This document shows, one piece after another, positions 11,972-23,427 of a DNA stretch of 64,000 nucleotides. Under the pieces are notes generated by a model. The model did not search any database, was not told where the DNA came from, and saw nothing but the letters and a program-made list of their open reading frames with translations. This DNA is from Multifurca ochricompacta. Its lineage: Eukaryota; Basidiomycota; Agaricomycetes; Russulales; Russulaceae. Location of the stretch: the NCBI GenBank assembly GCA_022496185.1, contig WTXG01000004.1:1-64000 (forward strand), written 5' to 3'. The stretch's first letter is position 1, and the number at the start of each line of letters is the position of its first letter. Made by a program: the position numbers and the translations under genes.

Positions 11972-13680
11972 ATGTTTTTCTACATATCTTTCTTACGAAC
12001 CCCACCACATACAAGTTCACCATCTTCCTCTATTACCATCACTCCTCAAGTGTCCAATGATCTTCGTACGGACCCCTTTCCTGCCAGCGTAGACATATTT
12101 TATTGGTGGATATCATACGCTCAGCAGCAAAACGTCATCGTTAGGCTTTCAGATCCCGCAAAGCTGACAACTTGGCGTCAAGAGAATGCGTATAAACCTT
12201 TACAGGTCTCACCCCCATCGCAAAAAAATCACTTTGGAACGGATTGTTGCCTCGTTCTTTCTTCATCATCTATCATTTCTTCTTTGATCATTGACTTGCG
12301 CGATCCCAACGTTGGCAGAGTTCCATTCCCCGTTTCCTCTCTTCCCATTCAAATCGTAATTCCTCGTGCTACTGGCCATGGAGGCGGTGGTGGTGGTGGT
12401 GGTGGTAGAGGATCTATCAAAAGTGCCAAGCAAGAAGCGATCACTCGCACTTTCCGCTTGTTCCATGAAAATGAAGATGAAGACGCCAGTATGGCCAGTG
12501 CCAATGGTCGCGGCAATCCTCCCTTGATGCAGATCAAAGAAATGGTCTCCTTTGACCTTGACAAGGTGACGACGGATCGTTCCAAGTGCGCGATTCAAAA
12601 TTGCCCCGTCCTCTTCCCTCGTCAGAGTTGACTGACCTGGAATTACACCCATAACACCACAGAAACTATGGGATAGCGGGATCGGCTTGAGCGCATGGCT
12701 TGTTCAACTTTCAGCTGCGCATGCATCGCCAACGGCGGACACACATTCGTCTTCTTCTTTCACCATCGTTCAGGAGCTTGAAGAGAGGCTATTCACGCTG
12801 GAAGAGTGTCACATTATCGAACTAGGTAGGTGTAGGTTCTCGCCCGCCCATCATCCTACTCCGTATTCATATCGAACGTTTGAGACACTTATTATCAAAA
12901 TATTTTTGCTCTAGGTGCAGGGACTGGGATAGTTTCACTAGTCCTCGCAGCCCTACGCTCAGCGATTACTACCAATAGTCGTCGTTGTCCCGCCTCCTCG
13001 GCCTCCTTTGAAACCCATATATTCTCCACAGATCTTCGTTGAGTGTCTTTCCCTTTCTTATTTTTTCCCTTCCTAAATCGCGTCTAAACTGGCATTTTCA
13101 TTTTGCTTTAATAGCATCTTCGATGGAGCTTATGGATCATAACATACGCGGAAATTCCGCTCTTTACCCTCACTGCCCTCCAAGAGCTCTTCCCCTCAAC
13201 TGGGACGAAGAACTGCCGGACATAGTCCGTAATGTCCTTGAGCGCCGTGGCTTTGATCTCATAGTGTAAGCTGACCGACTTTCTTTCTTTTCCATTTATT
13301 TGTTTTCTTCTTTTTCTCTTGACGGCTTTTTGCTTAGGCAGACCCACTTGCTTACTTTCCCTTTTTTCTATTTTCTTTCAAGAATGGCCGATGTGACGTA
13401 CAACACATCTTCCTTCCCAGCGCTTCTCCGGACGCTCGCTTCTCTTCTCGCGTTGAGTGACTCTCGTAATGATGATGGCGATCATGCTGGTGGGACAGTA
13501 GTACAACGAGGGCCGTTGGTATTATTGGCGTACAAAGAACGTGACCCTGGTGAGAGACAGCTCTGGGACATGATGATCGCCGAACCGGAGGTTGGTGTGG
13601 TGCTCGAATGCGTCGGGAAACAAGCCGGAGCGGGAGGGCTCCCCGTCGAAATTTGGTTAGGGAGGAGAAAAAGAGAATGA
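11972..13680 (+). CDS. Family-16 (METTL21-like) protein-lysine methyltransferase
   Basis: Exons 11972-12565, 12663-12825, 12915-13037, 13115-13265 and 13383-13680 encode 442 residues. The N-terminal half (NDLRTDPFPASVD, WRQENAYKPLQ) is a substrate-side extension with a Gly run. The C-terminal half is a seven-beta-strand SAM methyltransferase: KLWDSGIGLSAWLV, motif I IIELGAGTGIVSLVL, motif II FSTDL, then FDLIVMADVTYNT, which supplies the DxxY motif of METTL21/EFM enzymes, and LLAYKERDPGERQLWDMM. Such enzymes methylate lysines of translation factors and chaperones. The actual substrate cannot be read from the sequence. The first ATG of the open frame was chosen; no intron is needed before 12565. 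Confidence 0.82.
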
Positions 13681-15295
13681 AGGCTGTTTTGGCAGCAGTT
13701 GTAGATATATCTGACGAAGATTGTGTGAATTGAATTCTTCAATTGTAAATTTCGACTGTTTGTAGTAGCCGAAAGAAACACTCTCACTCGCTTAAGGACG
13801 TCTTTCCTCGAATCAACTCATTGCCGTTACTCTTCTCGTTTCTGGCTTTTGATCATTGCCGTGGTACCAAACCCTCGCTCAGGATCATCTTTGTTGCTGT
13901 TGCTGGTCTGTCAAATCATACCTCTATTAAAAAAAATCTCGTTCGCTACTCGCTCTTTGTTTCTGTGCCATCATCGCGATTAGCTAAGAAGATGATCCAG
14001 CTAAGCTTTGATGGCCACTCGTGCTCAACAACCAGTGTTGGAAGCCATCATTTTCTTTGGTTATATCCTTTTTTTTTTTTTTTTTTGTTTTTTTACCTCT
14101 GTACTGTGTCAATTCCTTTCTTCTTTCCTTCGCTTATTTTTTCGCCTGTACTCCTTTACCCCACTCCTCTACAAAATTGTCACATAAAAAAAAATATAAA
14201 ATATAAATAGTATTGAACTAATAATCCTTTTTCACCCTTCCAAATTTAAAAAGAGGTGACTTCCAGAAGAGCACACCAACAATTCACAAGACCGGTGGCG
14301 CATTCGGTTATAGTAACCGCAGGATGGCCTAGATAGTGGAAAAAAGAGAAGATATAAAGGGTGAGAAAAGAGTCCATCGTCTAAATCATTACATACTCTG
14401 TATCATTCTCCCTTTTATTTTTATTTTTATTTTCTTGTTCAATGATTTTGAACTGGATTCGCTCTTCACTAATCTCGTGTATATAAGGACTTGAGATTTT
14501 TCCAGGAATATCAGATCTGAATCCTGGCCTTCAAGTACCAGAACTTGCAAGGATACTCTTGGATCTCAACGCTATTGTAGTGGTTGTTGCCTGCGTAGGT
14601 CAATGGATAGGAGATCGGGTGTTCCGATGAGCTAGCTCTCTGATGATGGAGATGACTGTCTTATATGCAAAATAAGATAGTTGAAAGGCAATCGATTTCC
14701 GGGTAACAAGCACTTAATACAACAATAGCTCGAAACTGGTGTACTCGAGATGAGTTCCTACTGTATTTATATGTTTTGAGATGGACGACGTCATGAAGAG
14801 AGGATGTAATAGAATAAAAGAGAAAGCGTTGAGGGCGCTGCCTTTCTGCAGTCGAGAGTGGGATGGAAGGGGCTCAAATGGACGTGAAGGAAAAGAAGTA
14901 AAAAGAAAACGCTATCTTACAAGTAAAGGCTATCATAATGGGTTGTCAGACAGGTATTCGTAACAGCTATTGTCGGACTTCTTTTTCCTCTCCTCTCTTG
15001 TACGCAAAACTTCTCCACCATCGATCCTACATGTCGTACAGCGTATCGCTCGCTTAGGGCAGACATGTTTCGAACGTGGGTTCAACTATAATAGGTATAT
15101 CACCAAATCCAAAAAAGTGCAACAATTAGGATAGTTAATACCAAAAAGGACCTGTACATAAAAGACCAAGCAACTATCGTAAGCCTAAGCCCACACCCAC
15201 ATCATACTCACTACGAATATTTACTGAGCCCAAGACGACCTGGCCGAGGAGTGATGAATGCCTTGTATCCAAGGCCCGCCTTTTGACTGTTCTTT
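13681..15295. other. 1.6-kb convergent intergenic region
   Basis: Lies between the 3' ends of the methyltransferase and the FunK1 locus. AT-rich, with T/A homopolymers (14070-14090, 14185-14210). No gene, tRNA or repeat family was recognised. Confidence 0.45.
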
Positions 15296-17500
15296 CTAAC
15301 TAGGTGGAAACCGAAGTTTACGCCTTTGATGGAATGTCTTCTCTTCATCGCTATCCGCCGCCTTGCGCTTTTGCAGATCTCTTATTTCTGAGGAATGTAT
15401 ACAAAACTCGTCCTTGCACAAACTTCCATCGTCGTCTACATCCCATGTGGTGGCGAGGTGCCGGCCCAAGAGAGAGTATCCATTCAGAAGAACGGAGCTT
15501 CTTGCGCGCGTCCTGGACTCGTGAATCCTTCTCTCGATCAGCCTCTATTTTGATCTGTATTGCTTGAATGCTTCGAACTGCGGATCCACATGGCGATAGT
15601 AGTCATGGAAAAACGAGCGCAAGTCCTCGACTACGTCTGCACAAGGGGTCTCAACAAGGATTTTGACGGTTCCAGGTGTGATCTGAGAGCCCTGAAGAAA
15701 GGAAAACTTTCCACCACCACCCCTGACGAGACCGTCGCCACCCACACCTGAGTGTGTGTCGAAAATAATTTGCATATTTGCTGTCATATTTATCTTCCTG
15801 GGACTCCTGCACTTTCAATCTCATATAAAAGCACCCAGAAGAATGACTCCAGATCGTCAGAAAGTGCATGTGGTCTGAATGAAGGGTCAAGTAATCGCCA
15901 TATCGATATAAATTGCCAGGTTCCCTACGTGTCGTCATGGTTAGTTTCTAATATTTGGGACCCATTAACGCGATACCTACCGTGCGTGAATGCGGTCTCG
16001 CCTTCTCTTCGACACCTTTCGAAATTCGTTTTGACAAGTCCCAGTCGATCAAAAACCCAGAGCCGTCCTCGCCGATCAAGATGTTACCCGCACTCACATC
16101 TCGATGTAAGATTTCGGTTCTCTCGTATGCCGCAGAGTGGGCTGTACCAATCCTTCAGCATGTATGGGACGAGTATAAAACAATACTCCTTACCTAAGAT
16201 GGCGTCCCTAATCACCTCGCACAGCTGCCTTGTCGAGTTGAATGTATTGAGGGGCTTGCCAAGTGTTTCCAAAACGAGCCGGTAGTGAACAAAGGAATCC
16301 ACAGATGGCCGACCAGGACACCAGTTATGTCCACCTACTGACCCTTGCAAGTAGTCATGTGTCCTTGTCCTCTGTGCGGAGAACAAGGCGACATCGGAAT
16401 GTTCAGGTGATAACGGAACATCGCCAGCCAAGCCAAACTTGGCTATGTGAGGGACTTGCGCGGCATGCAACTCACGATACACGTCGCCTTCCTTTTGAGT
16501 GCCCGGGAGATTGGTGCGCCAGAAATCTTTGACGTAAACAAGGTTCGCATTTGCGACGTCGTAGGCGATGTATCCGAAGGTAGAACGTCCAAAGAGCGAC
16601 TCTGTATGCCATACTGCTCCTGGTGTGATGTATGACCTGAGCTCTCTGTTGGTGGCGTGGTCGTCACAGACCAAGAGCTTGTGAAGATCAGCCTTCCTAA
16701 CTTTCTCCAAGCCCTCGTACATCTTCAACTTGGAAATTGCTGCCTCCGCCTCGTCATCTGGTACAGAAGTAACAGTGGTATCAAAACCACGGTCGACGTC
16801 GGACAGGAAGTTAAACCGCCAGATGAACTCAAAGAGTGTCTTGGTTCGGCGGCCCATTGAATGGCTCAGTGTAGATTACTCCACTGCGGTCCCATCGAAG
16901 GAGACGACCGATATCACCAAAAAGAACGACAGAAAATGAAAAAACGCGAAATTGGGCGCAATGGAGTGCTGAGGCATAATCAATTAACTGACCACAGGTT
17001 TTGTATGCGGTCTGTGTCCATTGTATGTGACTCGTCAAGTCTTTTTCGTCTGTCCTCATCTCTTCAAGAGAGAGAAATATGTCGTCGTTTCTACCATTGT
17101 TTTCTATCCATAAGTCAACCGCTTTCCAGTTTAATAACTTTGGCTTCTTGGAGCCAGCCGAGTGTTTGTGCCAGTAGGAGTGATTCTGAAGGTTGGAATA
17201 AACGGAGATGTCAGGCTTCAAACGATATTGTCCATCCGGGGAAGAGGTGGTGTTGACGAATTTCAATTTGGGACAAAGGCCAGATACCTCGATTGCTTTA
17301 ATCTACGCTAGGAGTGAGCATGGAAACATATATCAGATGGTAGAGGCACTTGCAAATTCGTTCTCATTGTTTGAGACAGTTGAGTGCGTAAAGGAGATTC
17401 CATCTGTTGGTCGTGATTCGTGTGCTTCTGGAACAAATTCTGCCAAGAATGCGTGGACAGGCATAGGTCCGACGAACTTCTCGCAAGCGTCGAATGTCAT
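15296..17500 (-). pseudogene. FunK1-type fungal protein kinase, disrupted
   Basis: A nearly full-length FunK1 kinase can be followed in pieces. N-terminus from an ATG at 17500 (MPVHAFLAEFVP), then CPKLKFVNTTSSPDG, AAHQ-like ASALHCAQFR, LLRWDRSGVIYTEPFN, LFEFIWRFNFLS, EILHRDVSAGNILIG with the catalytic HRD, FLIDWDLS, GTWQFISI, DDLESFFWVLLYEI, GGGGKFSFLQG, and a charged tail ending RRKLRFPPS at 15296. Introns 16142-16193 and 15925-15980 splice cleanly. The frame breaks at about 17350, at the GGG at 16853-16855, at 15799-15812, at the TTTT near 15548 and near 15475. FunK1 families are large and often decayed in Agaricomycetes. Because indels also hit essential genes here, sequence error is an alternative explanation. 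Confidence 0.7.
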
Positions 17501-18743
17501 ATTTTTATACCGTGATAAGGCTTTTTGTATGGTGGGAAGTTGTAGTGTTCACTTCCTGGAAAATCTTTCTTCAACGGGGTTGTATTAGATAGTGTACTCT
17601 CGGGATGAGGGTCTCTGGAGTTAGGTAGGGTACTGGGATTTGGCATATTGTGAGACAATGAGAATGTGGCGAGGGTGAGGCATGGGAATCACTCACAGTT
17701 GGGTCTTGATAGAGTTATCCTAGACACTCGGGCGCAATCTGATGGAATAATGGGACTCTTGGAGGGGGTGGTGAGATTATCAATGATGAGTTTTACACGT
17801 CTGAGTTCGAGCGTAACGCGACCAACACACGCGTATGATCATGTGCATGTGCGTGAGAACGGGTACCATCTACTGTTTCTGATGGGGAACGGCTAGGTCA
17901 CTCTACAGCTTTTCTTCTGTATTTACTGAGGACAGTTTCTAAGTCTGTTCTCACAGGTCTAACTACGACCTCACTAGTAATCGAGCTTAACTCACCAGAA
18001 CTCTCAGACAAGGGACTTACCTACTTGAACTTGAACCCTTGTCCTGTTCGACATCCCACAGACCTGGGTATGACAGCGCGAGACTAATTTGGGGCGGCTC
18101 AAACAGCCCAGGATGGCCCAAACTGTAAATCCAGGACAATACTGAAACCGAATTGTGTTCGTTAATAACAATGACTTGGGTTCGTTTCGCCGCTGACTTT
18201 AGCACACTCGAGTTCACGCCGTAAGCACCGACCAGTAAATACAATTCAAAGGCTTTTCCACCCTCGGCTCCGAGTCGAGTCTGAACATAACATATCCTAA
18301 AGATATCCTCTTCTGCTTCTGTACACTTGTCGGTGAGATGGGCTAGTGTAAGGCACTAGTCTTAGCCTGGTGTTGTGATGCAGGCCAAAATTTTGGTAAA
18401 AGCATTCGTTGGACCGGGCCGAATTTGCCGCAATGCACGATCTGCTATTCCAATACACAACTGAGTTGCTGGTAAGGTCGGAAAATACAAGGGCAGTCGA
18501 GCACAAATAGCTTCACATTTGTGAGAAATTGTCAAGGAAATTTAAGATGGTGCTTGGATGTGTGAACTGGAAACTGTATGATGATTACCCAACAGAGCAA
18601 CCAGGTGACATCACGTGTGTACAGAGCAACCCACGCACACACACTATCGCTCTTGCTTTACCTACCGTCCTTCTGACTCTACTCAGAGCTTGGACTTTTA
18701 GTAGCCAACAAAAGCTACACCATTCGTTTCACCATAAAGAACG
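17501..18743. other. 1.2-kb intergenic region
   Basis: Divergent 5' space between the FunK1 locus and the G-patch gene. No family motif, repeat or RNA gene was seen. The last 150 bp before 18744 are C/T-rich, as is usual upstream of fungal start codons. Confidence 0.4.
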
Positions 18744-21700
18744 ATGAGCAGTGGGACTGCGCGCCTCAAGCGGAGGTTGGATGAACAAGGTGTCAATTAT
18801 ACGAATAAGAAAGCTGTCGAAAATTTCTGTCTGGTGAGCTTGTCCCCGCCGAGGTGCTTCAAATTTGACCATCATCCTCACTCGTCATGTAGATCGGCAC
18901 TCCTCTACCTCCCCTGGAGAAAAAGGATGCTAATGAATTCGTTCCGTTATGGAAACAAGATGTATGCCCGACAGATTGCTTTAAGCTATCTCCTGCCCCA
19001 AATGTGAACGTGGCACTATAGGTTCGAGATGAGAAGGGCCGTAGACGACTGCATGGCGCCTTCACGGGTGGTTTCTCTGCAGGTTACTTCAATACCGTTG
19101 GCTCCAAGGAAGGTGGGTCCTCACTATTGTCCTATCCTTCGGTATACATGCTGATGTTTCGGAGGATGGACGCCCTCAACGTTTATCTCGTCAAGGTCGG
19201 ACCGTGCGAAGCAGAAACTTTCCCGTCCCGAGGACTACATGGATGAGGAAGACCTTGCAGAACTCCGTGAGAGCCAGATCATGGCCGGCGTGAAGGAGCA
19301 GCAGGAGCGCGATGCGTTTGGGTCCACACAAAGTGAACCCACGCAAGGCGACTCCGAGCAAGAGTGAGCCCTTCTTTTATTCCCTTTCCAACACCATCTC
19401 TTAGGCAATTTCATCGGGAGTTCAATTGCCACTAGCATACAGCGCGCGTTGATGCCTCCCTTGGAGGATTCGGCTGGAGTACGTTTGCTCAAAAAGATGG
19501 GCTGGCGACCTGGGCAAGGTGTTGGCCCTCGCGTCTCTTGGCGCACGCGTAAGATTCAAGATCTTCTCGCCGCTGGAAAGTCAATCAATGGTGTCGACAT
19601 TGACGCGCTCGATGATGACGAGGAAGCGAAACGACATTTATACCCTCCCCGCGACACCGTTGTGCCACGAGTTCAGATGAAGTCAGACGCGTACGGGCTC
19701 GGCTACACCGCTGCCTCGGGGCTTAATGAGGGTCTGGGACAGAAGCGCCCCGAGTCTAAAGGTCCAAGGCTTGCTGGTGAGTGATTTTGGTGATGTTGAT
19801 TGGAGACACGATCGATGAATTTATCTCTCCGTCTCAGCTGGATTTGGTCTTGGTGCGCTGAACGAAGCTGAAGACGATGACTTGGACGTTTATGATCTGG
19901 CGTCTCGCGCCGACCGGACTTACATGCCTTACGATGCTGTCCGTGACACCGACGAGAGTGCTGTCGTCAGCCGAGACAAGTCAAATCAGAAAGTCGTACG
20001 TATCTCTTATGTTTCTGTCTACTAACGATCCAGACTGACAGATGGTAGACGGCCATGACGCAGCAACGATTCTTGAACGGGATATCCTTACTACCCGGTT
20101 TTGTGCTCTCTGGAGACCCCGTGCAGAAGGAGCAATGGTGACTGTTTCCCAATAACTCGTGGTTATTCGTCTCATCGAGCACGATGCAGGTTTCCAATGC
20201 CAGAAATTCCATCAGGCTGGAAACCTGATCCTCGACGCGTATGGCAGAAGGACCCTAACGCAGACGCCGCCACTACATCTGCATCGACACAAGCAGACGC
20301 GTTCGGAAGGAGAAAGTTGACCCCTGACCAGGTAATACCTATGTGACGTGTTGAAGCTGACCCATGGCTGACCCATGATTAATGCGACACCTGACAGCGC
20401 GGTGCCATCCTCGGCGAAACACCTCTTCCATCAACACGGTCTGTATTTGACTACCTATCCAAGGAAGACCGCGAGCGCATCGAGCATGCCGCTGCCGGCC
20501 TGCCTCCACCCACCTCCGATTCTACGCCAACTCCCGCCGAGGCGCGTCCAGCGCCATCTAGCATCCCTTACATCGCCCCACATATAGCATCCGCTGCCTT
20601 AAAGGGCTTCATGCCATTCACTAATGACCCCCCCAAACAGGCGCGCTACGTTGCTTTTCTTCGCTCGCAGTCTACGCCAGACCATCCCGAGCTTCTCCCC
20701 CCTCAGCTTTCCGACCAGTCTTCCAATGCTTACCACAAAGAACTGTCTGATTATGCAAAGAGCGCGGCAATTTTCAAGCCTGTCTCAGGTGCCATGGCGA
20801 GTCGATTTACGACCGCTGCTGCGGTCGAGTCGGACCCAAAGGTCAAAGAGGGTCTTCATCAGCCCGTACACGAGCCCGAGCCAACACCACAGCCACTGCA
20901 AGAGGAAAGGGAGAGGGAGAAGGAGCTACAACGACGCGAAGACGAACCGCAGAGTTCAAAAGCCCATGCAGCGCGCACGGGCATGTTTGGCGCACTTACG
21001 CGCGAGGTCGTGCCATGGCAGCCATCTCGGTTGTTATGCAAGCGCTTTGGCGTAAAGGACCCGAACCCGGACATTACAACGGATGCACCAATGCCCGGGG
21101 CATCAAAAAATGACTCGCGGATAGCGGAAGAGGCGCTTGCCGAAGCAAACCTACAGACCACCGCTGGGTCTGCCGACCCTGGTCCATCATCCACCGGTCG
21201 CCGGACGGCTCACGACTTGGAGAACATTGGCCTCGGAGAGGACGACTCACAGGGCCGTGACACACTCACATATGTACGACCGAGCATGGACATTTTCAAA
21301 GCCATCTTCGCGAGCGACGATGAGGATAGTGACGACGGAGAACCCGAAGGAGGTGGAAGTAGAGGTGAGGACAAGGGTATCCCAGAAGTGGGACAACGAC
21401 TTTCTCAAAACGAACTGAAGAACCGTCGATGGAGAACGTGGACGCCGGGGCCGTTCCCGCTCACCTTCGAATGGACGATGCCGTTGGGACTAGCCTCACT
21501 TACGAGCCGCGGTCCGCCGACGCCGAACGGGGGCAGCCATCGGGTAATTCAGGGACGGGTGTTGTTGTTGATGTGACCACGTTTAAACCTGTCTTCGTCC
21601 CTCGTGGCGGCGAGCGGCAAATGCAAAAGGCGGCGGCGAAGGACCAGAAAGAAGGCCGCCGCGGGAAGGAGAAGAAGAAAATCGTCAAGGCGATCGTGTC

Positions 21701-22025
21701 CTTCGAGGATGATGAGGGAGCCGGCTTGGTGATTTCACCGCAAACAGGGAACGAGGATAAGAACAAGAACAAGGACAAGGACAAGGACAAGGAGAAGACG
21801 CGGAAAAAGAGGAAACGTCGTAAGGAGGGTGATGTTGAGGATGTAGAGATGTGGGTCGAGAAGGTACCACCCCAGGTGGTTACTAGCTTCGCGGATGCGC
21901 CGCCACCGACAGTGGAACCGATACAGTTCGAGGGCCCAATACCACCACCACCAACCTCATCGACGCAAGGTCAAGTAATTGAAGGACCAGCGCGAGGTAG
22001 AAAGAGGGCAATTGATTTCTTATGA
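18744..22025 (+). CDS. GPATCH1: G-patch domain protein, GPATCH1-like splicing factor
   Basis: Ten exons (18744-18833, 18893-18961, 19022-19112, 19165-19363, 19436-19776, 19838-19995, 20049-20137, 20190-20331, 20398-21364, 21421-22025) give 916 residues in one frame. The N-terminus carries the DUF1604 signature ([31 protein letters not shown]). The G-patch follows at about residue 150 ([19 protein letters not shown]). A conserved middle block includes [15 protein letters not shown] and [33 protein letters not shown] precedes the last intron. The tail has Lys/Asp-Lys repeats and ends GRKRAIDFL, probably nuclear localisation signals. GPATCH1 proteins join the catalytic spliceosome and activate a DEAH helicase through the G-patch. 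The last acceptor (AAG at 21420) is weak, but phases agree. Confidence 0.9.
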
Positions 22026-22373
22026 TGTGTGTAGCGTTGTACATCATATCGTACTACTATCATCTTTCGTGGTTTGAGTGTTGAGTGTAGGTGTAGCGGA
22101 TTGATGATCACGTGATCATGACATTCACGGGTTCGCACGTCACCACTCGGCACTCGGCACTCATCATCCATTGATCATTGATCCATCAACTGGGCAAGCC
22201 AATAATTGCGCGTACGCACGGCACCTTTGGCCTCGGGAACTCTGGGAGAGAGATGACGATGACGCTTCCACTCGGCGACCTGTCTGTTCTGTCTGATTAT
22301 GGTTAGGCTGGCTCATACGTAGTTTTTCTTATTCTTATATATATATACAACGCAACACATCAACGACACGGCC
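22026..22373. promoter_or_regulatory. Upstream region of the orphan gene
   Basis: A 348-bp gap between two tandem plus-strand genes. It contains a TATATATA element at 22338-22347, about 27 bp before the next ATG, which could act as a TATA box. Nothing else was recognised. Confidence 0.35.
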
Positions 22374-23243
22374 ATGATGTACTGGCACAGACGTTACGGG
22401 ATGGTGTACGGTCCCTCACGCTTCTTATGGTTCGCCTTTGGCTCCATCGCCACTCTAGCTTGGATGCGCCACCAAGAGAACAATGACGTCCTAGGCTGCC
22501 ATGGACGAAGACGTGTGGAATGGGAACGCCCCGGCTACTCCCATGGAAAGCAACAGCAACAGCAGCAGCAGCAGCAGCAGGATCAGCAGCAGGATCAGAA
22601 TCAGAACCAGAATGACTCGGACCCGGACTCGGATTGGACTCGTCGTCATCGTCATTTTCATCATCATCATCATCATCATCGTCGTCATGGTGGCGATGAT
22701 ACCAGCGTACGAGACTCCCGCTTCGAAGTCCAACATCCCGTTCCTCCTCCTTCACCTTCACCTTCACCTTCACCTTCCCCTCCTTCACCTTCACCTCCCC
22801 CTCTTCACGGTGAACGATACGAGCGTCCAGTAGAGGCACTGCCAACCCAATCTCAATTCTCAAATGAACATGACTTTGAACGCATACGTCAACTAGGCCA
22901 TAGCGCTGAAGAAGCGGTAAGCGAGCACCTGTTGTTGTTGTTGTTGTTTTTTCTAATTAAAGGTAAACCTCCTTTTTTTTTCTGTTGGGAACAACAGATC
23001 AGCGGGATGTCGGAGGCTACGATCGATTCTATAATGAGTGCTTTGCAACGTTTGAAATATGTACGTCCTCGACTTCTTTTTTTTAAAAAAAAAACCTATA
23101 ATGACCTGTTTTGATCATGGTAAATGTAGCGCCTGGCTGAACGTAGGGGTCAAGAACAGTTTCAAGAGTCCCAACAGTCAATGGTAACCGCTCTTCCGGC
23201 TACACCACCAGAAGAGCCATCTCACCCCCGACACTGGGTCTGA
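22374..23243 (+). CDS. Small protein of unknown function with Gln, His and Ser-Pro repeats
   Basis: Exons 22374-22916, 22998-23060 and 23130-23243 encode 239 residues. I do not assign a function. The first 30 residues (RFLWFAFGSIATLAW) form one hydrophobic segment that could be a signal anchor. Next come a poly-Gln tract with QDQ spacers, an HHHHHHH tract and an SPSP-repeat stretch. The C-terminal part is helical (MSEATIDSIMSALQRLK, RLAERRGQEQFQ) and ends PRHWV. The clean splice sites and the ordered C-terminus argue for a real gene. The repeats come from CAG, CAT and CTTCAC microsatellites in the coding frame. A single-pass membrane protein is the simplest guess. Confidence 0.6.
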
Positions 23244-23427
23244 ATATTGATCAAGTATATCCAAGGGGGGAGGGGGGTTGTTTATGTATCCTTATTTTAC
23301 GCCGCCTTTAATTGAACTCAACTCATCAATATATTCGTGACCGTTTATCTTTTGTAGTGTATCCTAACGGGTAGTGTTTCCAACTTCCAAACATCGTGTA
23401 AAAATGTAGGTCATAATCTCCCTTTAC

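Noticed and set aside
14577..14645. A tRNA-like stretch with a possible D-arm and anticodon-like hairpin
   Set aside because: The hairpin loop has five bases instead of seven, and no matching acceptor stem or T-arm is present.
15799..15866. A 67-nt GTGCAG...CTCAG intron in FunK1 that would remove one frame break
   Set aside because: The donor is poor and splicing would delete the conserved NMQIIFDTHSG-like block, so a frameshift explains it better.
22548..22690. Regular CAG and CAT arrays that could be mistaken for a repeat array such as CRISPR
   Set aside because: They are microsatellites inside a coding exon, without spacers, in a eukaryotic gene.
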